A stretch of 64,000 nt of DNA from Pelecanus crispus. Lineage: Eukaryota > Chordata > Aves > Pelecaniformes > Pelecanidae. Below are positions 45,810 through 55,838 of this stretch, in pieces. The position numbers and the translations under genes were made by a program. Within the stretch, counting starts at the first letter, position 1, and every line of letters starts with the position of its first letter. Where the stretch lies: NCBI RefSeq assembly GCF_030463565.1, contig NC_134644.1, positions 103,474,765 to 103,538,764 on the forward strand. The letters are read 5' to 3'. The notes beneath the pieces were generated by a model. The model had not been told where the DNA came from. It worked only from the letters and a program-made list of their open reading frames with translations, and did no database searches.

Positions 45810-48040
45810 AGTGCCTATTCTTTCCTCACCTGAAATGCTAATACCTTCTTCTATCTGGGAATATTAATAACTTCGCCACTGGGTTTCTGTTACAGAAACG
45901 CTCCTTTATTCCTCCTGCTACCCCCGGTGCTGCCGGGGTACTTTTAGCTAGTATTTACGAGCAGCTTCCTTCTGTGCGACGTGCTGACGGGCTATTGCAT
46001 TGTTTGGGAAGAAAAGACGCCCGGTGTTTACACAATGGTCTGCACGCAGCGTTTGGTGCTGCTCGCTCTGCCTCCTGCGCTGATTGCGCTGGGGGATGTT
46101 TATTTAAGCCCTGGAGTATAACTCACCGGTGCTGGGGAAGAAAACAGTTGCACTTATCTCAAGAGCGGCTCGGTGTAAAGCACTATAATTAGCTGGGAGA
46201 GCTACAGAACTGCCGCGAGAAGTCCTCGCAGTTTTCCAGGCTACAGTTTGGGAGATGTCCTGGTGTTGTGTGGGCTTGTTTTTCTTTTTTTCTTTTTCTT
46301 TCCCTCTTTTCATACCACTGCAGATGTCAACTCCGCAGTGGCCCACAGAAGACTACAGGTTTTGCTATTTAGATGAGTCTATTGAACTTTAAAATACAAG
46401 GTGAAATTCAATATTTATAGTCCTTGCCTATTTATATATCGCAGTTGTCTTTCACTGCGCCGTGCAAATACTCTGGTGCCCATTTTTGCCCTGAACTTTC
46501 CTGTATTAATCACGATAATTATTTGTCATTTTGCTTTGCAGCCTGCCTGCTCTATTACTTTACCCCCGGTCAGCTTTGTGCCAGTTCCAATCTGTATTCC
46601 CTAGAAAGCAGTCATTAAAAAAACAACCCCACCAAAAACAAAACCAAAAAAACCAACAGCAAAAACCCGTCATAACCTTAAACACTTAATAACCTTAAAC
46701 GCTAAAAGCTGACGTTCCATCTTCCTCCAGCGTTCGGGTCTTGTTTCACTTACAATCTACAAATAATGGCCCTCTGCTGATAAGAAACTCAACACAATTG
46801 TATTTCACCTTGAATTTTTGGTGCCAGCGCACAAACATGCAATAAGCCCCACAATGTTTTAAAATAACCTTTGTGGTCCTCGCACGTAAACACCACAACT
46901 CTGTTCAAATCCAAGCAAAGACGCTTAATGCTGTGGGCTATATCCTTAAGCATTTGGAAAATGCAAGTCTTTGCCGGGCAATAAAAATTGATCCTGGCCA
47001 AAGCCCCTTGCCTGTACCAAGCGGTTGACAGCTTACGGGAGAGAGAAGCACACACCGCTTTCTCCAAAGTTTGAGCAAGTAAAGCCATCGCGATCAATAG
47101 GAAACGCTGGAGAGTTCCCCTCTCGTAAAGAGTCAGCCTGCGCACCCAGACGAGCAGGTATTTTACAGCCAAAGCCCAGCCGAGGCTCTCTCCGAGGGTT
47201 AGGTGTTTCTTCTCCGAGAACCTGGAGCCAACGTTCATACAAGTTTTATCACAAAAGCATGAAACGAGAAGGAAACGCTGTGATGCTGGAACAGGCCACA
47301 GCAGGTAAAAGAGAGAACCTCTTCAGGACTAACGCTTTGATGGACGTCTTCAGGGACATGATCTAGAGGCAGTTAATACAGCTACACTTTTACTATCTGC
47401 ATTTTCATCGCCTCCTCTTTTGGAGGGGTTATTGCCACTCCTGGAAATATTTCAGCGGCGGAATTTGCTTATGGGCTAAACAGACTTTAGCGAGCTCTTC
47501 CAGTCGACTTTGCTTTGTTTTCACGTTACAGATTTAAAGCAACCTTGACACCGCCTGACAAACGCTGTGAAGCTCTACATGTTGCCCATTTGGGATCTGA
47601 CATGGAACCGAGGGCAGCCTACAACATTTTCAAGTAGATTAGCTCCCATAAAGTCGCTATCGACAGTAAATACGATTGGGTTTTTTTGGTTGTTTTTTTT
47701 TTTTTTCCCTGAGCCCGTCTGAGGTGTAATTGCATCTCCTGCACGCTGAATCGAGGGACAGCGAGCTGATACTGCCGACCTGCACAACCCTATGCAATGG
47801 CTTGTGATCGCTAGAGCTGTGATGACAAACGTAACAGTTGCATACGAAGGCGCAGCTAATTAATTTACTCCGATTACAACTACACGTAAAATCGGTTGTT
47901 CAAAGCCACCCGTCTGAACGCTTTCATTTCGTACGCCTTCAATCCTCTTGGCAAACAAGCCAGATGAAAGCAGAAAGGCCTCACATGCTCACGCTGTTCT
48001 TTGGATTTGTTAACTTTTCACACTCAAGAGCTAGAGCCAG
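45810..48040. other. Upstream flank, no gene seen
   Basis: Moderately AT-rich DNA with scattered CpGs and no coding exon. The open frame at 46789-47238 (minus, 149 codons) resembles no family. The sequence is mostly repeat-free, so some of it may be regulatory. A T-run lies near 47692-47706. Confidence 0.5.
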
Positions 48041-48112
48041 CACGCGCGCTCACACACACACACACACGCGCGCGCGCTCACACACACACACACACACACA
48101 CGCGCGCACACA
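48041..48112 (+). repeat. Alternating (CA)n and (CG)n tract
   Basis: Seventy-two bases of nearly unbroken alternating pyrimidine-purine sequence, with two CG-rich blocks embedded in CA runs. It is a strong Z-DNA former by composition. Confidence 0.93.
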
Positions 48113-48456
48113 GAGACAAAACTTTTCGGCAAGAGAAGCAAACGCTGCGACCTGGGCAGCTGCTGCGCGGCTAAATGGACCCTGCAACGCATCCACGTTT
48201 ACCTGCCCGGTGCAGAGCATCGCAACCCCGCTTTCCCCGTAGCACCGCAAAGGCTGGCTAAGGTTTCTTTTTCCAGCCCCTGTACCCCCCCCCCGCTGCC
48301 GCAGACTCGTAGGCATTCGAACGCCACCGCCTTTAGGCTGCCTGGCAGCGGACAGCGTGAACACACTTCCCTGCGAAGATAAAACTTTCCTTCTTGCAAG
48401 GTCACATTCTATGCCTTTTAAAGTTTGCCTTAAAATCCAAAAAGTTTGACTCGATA

Positions 48457-48466
48457 CCTTACCTTA
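48457..48466 (-). other. Strong splice-donor-like site upstream of IRX4
   Basis: TAAG|GTAAGG on the minus strand, 4.7 kb upstream of the IRX4 ATG. It could end a non-coding first exon of an alternative IRX4 transcript. Nothing in the sequence proves use. Confidence 0.25.
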
Positions 48467-48646
48467 GCGCTCGCTGAATACCATATCCACACCCCCTTCC
48501 CAAGAAATAACACACATATGTGAAAATACGTTTGCCCTCTGTCCTAGGTAAAGATTGCACAAAGCCAAATGATTCATCACAGATAGTTTCTCTTCCCTCC
48601 AGCAGTTCGTTTTCAGCTGCCTCGCTGCTAAAGCAGGCTCCGAAAA

Positions 48647-48667
48647 GGGGGGGGGGGGGGGGGGGGG
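48647..48667 (+). repeat. Poly-G run
   Basis: Twenty-one consecutive G bases, with a (CA)n run a short distance downstream. Confidence 0.9.
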
Positions 48668-48704
48668 ATAAACCCCACCGCCCCCACCCCCCGCTTCCGT
48701 AGAG

Positions 48705-48730
48705 ACACACACACACACACACACACACAC
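48705..48730 (+). repeat. (AC)n microsatellite
   Basis: Thirteen AC units without interruption. Confidence 0.95.
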
Positions 48731-48913
48731 GAGCATCACCACCAAAACAAGAAGAAAATTGTTACCTGCGATCACGCCAGGCTTCGGCTAACACCTCGTA
48801 GCGACGGCTGTGCCATGGCAGGGCTTCTCTCCTCCCGCCTGCGCCGGCTGACTTTGCGGGGAGCTACGGAGAACTAACGCAGCCATTTCTCAGTGGGCGA
48901 TACCTGCGCGGCG

Positions 48914-48972
48914 CCGTGCCGTGCCGTGCCGTGCCGTGCCGTGCCGTGCCGTGCCGTGCCGTGCCGTGCCGT
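48914..48972 (+). repeat. (CCGTG)n pentanucleotide microsatellite
   Basis: Nearly twelve perfect tandem CCGTG units, each with one CpG, at the edge of the upstream CpG-rich region. The perfection suggests recent expansion. Confidence 0.97.
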
Positions 48973-49149
48973 CGGTCCCCAGGCGCCACAGCCACTTCGC
49001 TAACCCCCTGCGCCCGAGTGACGTTCGAGTGAATAGCTCCACCGAGCACACTCTTTCCTACCGATTAACACTTTCCAACACGACCAGGCACTCCGCTTCC
49101 AACTTTTCCCGTTTTAAAAGAGAAGCAGCCAGCACCGCGTGCTTCCGCG

Positions 49150-49420
49150 GGTTATAAACGCCGTCTGGGGCGTGGGGGACACCATAATTAATAGCAGGTT
49201 AGTAAAATTAGCGCTGCCACTCCAATTGTTGTCCTTGTCGCCAACAATAATTGCATTGATTCTGGAAGGACACGAATGTCCTCCATTTAACCTAATGATC
49301 TGCGGGTTGCACACGCTGTAAGGCAGCCGTAGCGTTGATTAACTGCGCGCACCTCCGAACCATCATTTATCTCTGCGAGTCACGACCGAAAGGCGCTAAA
49401 CTTACAGGCAACTCTCCCTG
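49150..49420. promoter_or_regulatory. Candidate conserved non-coding element between two CpG islands
   Basis: The block is repeat-free and holds an inverted pair of SOX-like cores (ATTGTT at 49225-49230 and AACAAT at 49243-49248), ACCATAATTAATAGC, TTTAACCTAATGATC and GCGTTGATTAAC. It has the mixed AT-motif and CpG pattern of deeply conserved enhancers. Function is inferred. Confidence 0.5.
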
Positions 49421-49439
49421 CCTCTCTCGCCGCCTTTTG

Positions 49440-50110
49440 TCTCCCTCCCGTTTCAGGAGGTGGGCTGGGACGCCAGCGCTAGCCCTGCGCGCAGCACACG
49501 GGCACCTCTACCTGTGCACCCATCGGCCTTGCCCAGCTTTGTTCACAGCCCCGGGGCAGCGCGGCGGAGCCGGGCGCCGCCGGGGGCTGCGCGGCCCAGC
49601 GCCCCCCGGCCGCGGGGAGGGGGCGAGGGGGGGCGGCGCGGCGGCGCCCGGCTCCGGGGACCCGCTCCCTCCTGCCCCCCCCCCCCCCCACCCCAAACCA
49701 CCTCCCCGGGGGCCGGCCCCGCCGTCGCCGCCCGCCCTGGGCGCAGCCCGCGGGGCTGCCCGGGCAGCGGGGGCTTCCTGCGGGGGGGCGGCAGCCGCGG
49801 GCAGGTCGGGGCAGGAGCACTTGCTCCCGCTTATCCTCTCCGTCCTCCTGCGCCCGTCTGTCTGTCTGTCCGTCTGTCCCGCCCGGTCTCGGCCGCAGGC
49901 TGCTTGCCGCCGCTCTCTCCTGCGAAGTTGCTCCGGGCCGGAGCTGGCAGCGAGCCCCCGGTCTTAAATGCCTTTCCTGGCGCGCAGCCCCCCTCCACCC
50001 GCTCACCCCCGGGCGCCAGGACCCGCTCCGCGCCCCTGCCCGCTGCCCGGGGGCCGCGCAGCGCCCCGGCAGCCCCGCGGGGCCCTCCCGTATGCGAAGT
50101 TTTCCAGCGC
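49440..50110. other. CpG island upstream of IRX4
   Basis: Very GC-rich with dense CpG. Overlapping open frames of over 200 codons on both strands are Pro/Ala/Gly/Arg-rich and do not resemble proteins I know. The island could be the promoter of a non-coding or alternative IRX4 transcript, or a Polycomb-regulated island; no coding exon is supported. Confidence 0.65.
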
Positions 50111-50179
50111 AGCCGGTACTTTCTTTTCTTAATTGTTTGTTCAGCACGAAAAGGGACAAATCGGGATTGACAGAAGGGG

Positions 50180-50530
50180 GAGGAGGGATCAATATCAGTC
50201 CTGTTTAAAGGCGTAAGCCTGGGCAGACGTCTCAATAAGACAGAGGAGGAGAAAAAGAGAATATTATAGCCCACCTAATTAAGCGAAGACAAAGAGGTGT
50301 GGGGAGAAAGGTTCAGGAGAGGTGGGGTGGCAATGGGAATTTTTAATCCGGTGTCTTCCCGCCGTAACCAGCAAGGCTGAACAATAACGTTAATAGGGAA
50401 CATCTGTACATCGACAGATTTATTCTTGCCGGGGCTCTTTCGTGCCTCTGTCATTTGCATGGACCCGTGCTCGTAATGTTCGACACACGCCGCACCTTGT
50501 AGTGCAATGACAGGGTAAATCTGATGAATG
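50180..50530. promoter_or_regulatory. Candidate conserved non-coding element with T-box and homeodomain sites
   Basis: Contains TAATTA at 50276-50281, a T-box half-site AGGTGTG at 50295-50301, TTTTTAATCCGG, ACGTTAATAGG and CATTTGCATGG (octamer-like). T-box factors act in heart, where IRX4 is expressed. The block lies between two CpG islands and is repeat-free. A regulatory role is inferred. Confidence 0.45.
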
Positions 50531-50699
50531 TTGAGACCGGGAAATCCTCTTCTCTTTCCCCTTTTCTCCCTCCTCGGATTGCCCTTGCAGCTTTCAAGGC
50601 GGGGAAACCACAGGGAGAAAGAAAACGTGAGCCTTCTCCCCATCTGCACTTGTAGACAGAAAGCCAATCATGCAGCGAGCCTTTGCATTTTAAAGCAGA

Positions 50700-51345
50700 G
50701 TAACAAACCCACAGCGACGCGGATGCCTGGGCTGCCAGCCCGGGGCCGGCCTGCTTGCCGGGAGGACGGGAGGGGTGCGTGGCTCGGGACGGGCGTGGGA
50801 CCCTCGCGCCTTCCCCAAATCCCCCGGGAGCGCAGGAGGCGTGCGCGCTGCCCCCGACCGGGCGCTGCGGGTCTGGGCTTTCCCTTCCTTCCCCCGGGGA
50901 GGCCCGTCCCGCTGCCGCCGCCCCCGGGCTCCTGCCCCGGGCTGCCTGCGGGCCCGGCTGCTCGGCTGCAGGCAGCCCCGCCGCCAAGCGGGGCCGAGGC
51001 CCCGGGGGCAGCGCCGTGCCCGCGGGGGAGCCGCCGCCGCCCCGGGGGGGGACCCCTCGCCCACCCCGGCCGGCCGCCCTCCTGCACGGCCGAGCCCGTG
51101 TTTGACAGGGTGGGGGTGACACCTCCCCGCCGGCCCAAATTGTGCTTCGGGGGACCGGGAGCCCGCAGCCCGCCGCCGGCGGAGCCCGGGAGCGCGGCGG
51201 GAGCCAGGGGTGCCCGCGGCCCGGGTGCCCTGGAGCTGCTGCTCCCCCTTTCCCGGCCGCAGAGCAGCAGCAGCGGGGGGAGCTGCTGTGGTGAGGTGCT
51301 GGGGGGGTGCTGGATGCAGCTGCCCCCCCCCCCCCCAATTTGCCA
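50700..51345. other. Second CpG island upstream of IRX4
   Basis: GC-rich and CpG-dense, ending at a C-run (51324-51335). The long overlapping open frames on both strands are compositional. A donor-like GCGAAAG|GTACGTA on the minus strand at 51424 lies just beyond it, so a minus-strand transcript from further upstream is possible but unproven. Confidence 0.6.
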
Positions 51346-54300
51346 CGATGTTCAAGGGCAGGAGCCATCGTCCAAAAATTCATTTTTTATACTAACATCT
51401 ACCACGAGCACATTAATACGTACCTTTCGCAATACAACAACCTCAGTTCCACGAGATCAACATTTTTGGTTTTGTTATTTCAGTGATGGTTAAAGGAAGC
51501 GAGCAGACTCTTGAGCCTGTCTTTTCCAATTTGCTCGTGTTGACCTGCACACCTTGGAAACTGCCACCCATTGCCACTTTGACCTACGCACCAGAAAGCA
51601 CGGTGGCTTTCTGACAGAGACCGGCCGAGGCAGGCAGGAGGGCGATCAGATGAGCAGAGCTGAAATCCCAGTAGATGCGCACGCAAGTCAACCATAGTGA
51701 CCTGAAGGATGCAACCGCTAAGGGAACACAGGTCACCAGGAAACCCGGGAAGGTGCTTGCAACCAGAGCAAAAGCTTTTGGGAAGCGCTCCCAAAAAACC
51801 GTGGGCCACAGCCCATGGCTGGAAGGGCGTTTGTAGATTTTGCTTGATGTTGTTCATGACATTCTAATAGATTCTCTTTCTCCCTCTCTTTTTTAAAATG
51901 ACCAATAATACTCAGGTTTCAACCATTTTTAATGTTTAAACTATTAAAAGGTATGCTTTTCACAACAGAAATCACGTTGGTCCTGTCTATCCTGGCATCC
52001 TTTGACACTCTCCCATTTCTCTAGCTAGATCAGTGCCCTCTCTGCTGTGAAAAGGCCATCATTAAATGATACCAAGTGGTTAAAAACCTTAATTTTCCAT
52101 GTCATTAGACAAACAGCACTGGTGATAGCACCACATACTTCCATTCAGAAAGGGAATGCCATTTAATTGCCAGTGTCAATTCCTGCAGTACTGTGGCTGT
52201 TCTTTGAAGAACAACTTTCTAAGAGATCAGATGGGAGAAAACACTAGGTTGATCTCTTTTTTTTTCCTTTATTTTCCCGTAAAGGTTATTAAATCACACC
52301 TAGTCATGGAACAATATACTAATGCTTGTCTCATAACTCACGCACACTATGAAGGTCCTAGAAACACATTAGCTTAATCATGAAACCTCTGAGATAATTT
52401 ACATAACTGGAGTAATTTCACGGGAAAGCCAATATAATTCAGAAGGTAGTGAAATACCTGGATAGACATCAGATTTTCACTGAAACTATTTTTGTCCTCA
52501 TCTGGTTTGGGTGCCAAGTTTTATGCTAGCCTCAGAGCAACAAGGTTTGTCTTAATGTGCAGGAATCCATACAGGTACATTTCTTTTCCTTTTCTCACAT
52601 TAAATTCATTATGTGATGTTCAAAAGAGCGATACACATTAGAAAACCTTTAGGCACTTCGGTGTAAAGGGATGGTTTATTAAAAGGGTAAGTTATTACTT
52701 TGAACAATGCCTTCAGTGTGTACATTTAAATATTAAATGTTTATCTGATACTGACCTGCATTGTACTGATCTGTACAACTATACCTTTATTTGTAAATGC
52801 AGGCCTAAGCTGAGAAAATTTTTTGTCAGACTCTGTGTGATCGTTTGTGAGTCCACAATGATACAGACTCATAATTATTTTTTCAATAATTTTCTGAGCA
52901 AGTGTTACCATAATTCCATTTGTGAGCCCCTGATTTTGAGAGTTATTTATTCTGTGGTAGAAAAGAATGTCGATGTGGTTAGAGAAATAGCTAAGGCTGT
53001 CTTAGTGTACACAACATACGGATGGGTGGAGAGAATTACTTTTTAGTAGGAAAAGAGCATAATTTTAAATGCTTAAAGCCTAGCCATTTCAACCCTCCCT
53101 GAAGACCCTGAAAAGGCAGAAGATACCGAGGGAGTCAGCAGCACCAAGTTCTCCTTCCCGCGCTGCAGCTTTGCCTGAGCGGGGAGGGCAGCCTGAGCCT
53201 GCAGACCTTGCCCAGGTGAGCAATGCTACTGAGGTGGAGCTCCAGGGAAGCAATGCAGGAGTAAGCTCCTTCCTCCATGTTACACAACTAAAGAGAATTG
53301 GACCTCAGGTCTAATCCCACCGATCCTCCCCAGCGAGTCGTTTCGTAAAATGCTACTTGTGAGTGATCACTTCTTGCACAAAAGGGATTCCAGAAGAGAA
53401 CTGTGTATGCCTCAGAAAACAAAGATGCAGTAAAAGCAGCGTTTGTAGTTTTCGGTTAGGGTTATCTTTCAATGCAGGATGAACCATCATTTTTTTCTGC
53501 TAATTATTTTCATTAGCTGTTTTAACTTTTCCTGAGAGCTCTTAATAATTGCTTCAGAGCAGAGTGTGTAAAACTGAAAATTATTTATGGCACTGATTAG
53601 AACTACAGAATACTAATATGGGTAGTCAGGAATAATTTACCATAGCAGGAAAAGCATTATTTAATTGTTTAATATAGAAGTTTAATTGTGCTTGCATATA
53701 ATTATCCTGTAAATATCACTGTGATCACTTTAAGAGGTTATTTCTAAGTGTGCCAAAATTCTGAAGCAATCTGAAAAGAATTAATTTTTTTTTCTTGCCT
53801 CCCTTCACAAGTCTCTCAAGTGCACTATATGTTTTAACTTAAACCAAAATATAGCCACAGGCAGACAGGAGTTCCAACAGTGACCAGTGTAATACTCACT
53901 GCTTTTAATTACTGTAACAATAAATCACACAGGAATGTCCTCCAGGAACTAAATGATTTTCTAAAAACATTTGAGAATATTTTTGAAATTCAATTAATTG
54001 AAGGCACCAGATAAAAGGTACACATTCTTAATGGCTATAAAATAACCCTAAGGGATGTAACTGAGCTCCAAGCTGAACTTCAAAGTGTGACAGAAATACT
54101 TACTGTATTACTTTAAAAGTATTCAGATCAATGAATCAGTTAAAATTACTTATACATTTACCAACCTTTTCATTTTCTTTCTGAATATGATAGAAAGAAT
54201 TGCTCTCATTTCCCAGGATACAAAAAGCAGTTGAGACCTGTAAAAGAAATTGTAATTAAAGCCAGCCTTCAGTCAAAATTGGTATTATGAATTTTTGGTT

Positions 54301-55806
54301 GACGCAAGATAAAGGGGCCAGCAAAACATAAAAGTGGCTTGATAAAACATACATTTAGATATTTTATACTGAAATTTAACTGCTTTGTGGAGATATTTCA
54401 GGTTCTGGTATTAGATCTGTCCTTGTTAAAGCCAGTAAGCGTTTTCCTGTTGAATTCAATTGAGCCAGAACGTCACCCTGCAATCTGTATTGTATGTAGC
54501 CGTGTACTGGGCCAGCTATCTGATTGTGGGCCAAATCAGTTTTCTTTTTTTTTTTTTTCCCTCTCTTTGGACTAATCGGGCTAACTTGAACACCCACATG
54601 GCTTTGCAAGGTGCTGAACATCTCAGACAGTCACAGCATGCCTTCAGCTTTTGTGGGCAGTAGTCTGAGGTAGTGTGCCAGGTAATGCTCAGTAGGATCC
54701 GACTCTATGAATAAATACCTTGGCATTTGACCTGTAGTTTATGAGTGACAGAGGTTGTTTTAAAATAAAAGTGTTTAAACCACCACAATTTTCTGATTTG
54801 CAAGGTGATTTTATACCACAGCGTGGCTCAACAGCAGGAAAGTGTTAAGAGATATGTAGAAGCTGCAGTGTCACTACCAGTCAATTTGTTTTAGCAGAGG
54901 TGCTCTGTTCTGAGCAGCGCTTCCTTCCCCTCTGTAAGCTCAACCTATAGCCACGGTCCTAATTGTGCCCAGGCCACGAAAACAGGTCACAGACCCACAG
55001 TCATCATACCATGGAGATAAGGCTTTACTTCTATCCTTTGCAAAATGGCTGCTTATTATAATTATTCACCGATAAGAAATAATTAAACTGCGTATATATT
55101 ATTCCTCAGTGCAGAAAGTTTAGAAATAGTTGAACCAGAATTATGCACACATGTACATTCATGCACATCCATGTCTGTGCACTTGTATGTACATACACAC
55201 ACACAGAGGGAAAGGATGCAGAGAAGTGTCTGTTCTGTATGAAGGGACTGTATTCCAATAAAAGACTGAAAATACTCTATAGAAGACTATGATATTTTCC
55301 AATGGCTACCTACTTTCAATACTCACTGATAATTTTCTCAGTAGCATGTTAACATTTTCTCTATGTGTAAAATGTGTTAAACTGAGTAAAATATGGCATA
55401 ATGCCACAGAGATAAATGTGTCTTTATCCCTTCTGTTTCTTTTCCTTGGTCATTCAAAATCATAAACACCATAAGAATCTTTGAGTATTTAATATTGGTG
55501 TTATGTCATGAAAATGTAACAATTTTTTAATAGCCCCACACAGTAATTCTGCACCCTGCAGGTATGAGAGGCAGGGGGGGTCACTGAGCAATGGAAAGAT
55601 CCACAGTAGATTGCAGTTGCAAAAATACAGTCGCTGACAATACATTTGTTATAAAACAGTTATTTTAAAACTGCATGTAATAAATATAATACAAGACTAA
55701 AAACACCAATAAGACTCAGGTTTCATCAAAGAACTCTGTTTAATAAGGGCAATAGTCTAACCATGACACTCTTTTAATCAGGGACTGTGGACTGTAGAAC
55801 ACAGTT

Positions 55807-55838
55807 TGAATATTATGGGCAAATACCCATAATATTCA
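55807..55838. repeat. 13-bp perfect inverted repeat, 6-nt loop
   Basis: TGAATATTATGGG at 55807-55819 pairs exactly with CCCATAATATTCA at 55826-55838 around the loop CAAATA. It could be a small hairpin or a symmetric binding site. No known element was recognised around it. Confidence 0.9.

Noticed and set aside
46789..47238. A 149-codon minus-strand frame upstream of IRX4
   Set aside because: No domain, no matching splice sites or family resemblance; length is within chance for the region.
49335..50274. Open frames of over 200 codons on both strands in the upstream CpG island
   Set aside because: Low-complexity composition, mutual overlap on opposite strands and no family resemblance; treated as compositional shadows.
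50451..51493. A 310-codon minus and a 321-codon plus frame in the second CpG island
   Set aside because: Both are proline/alanine/arginine-rich with no recognisable domain; no start or splice context supports either.
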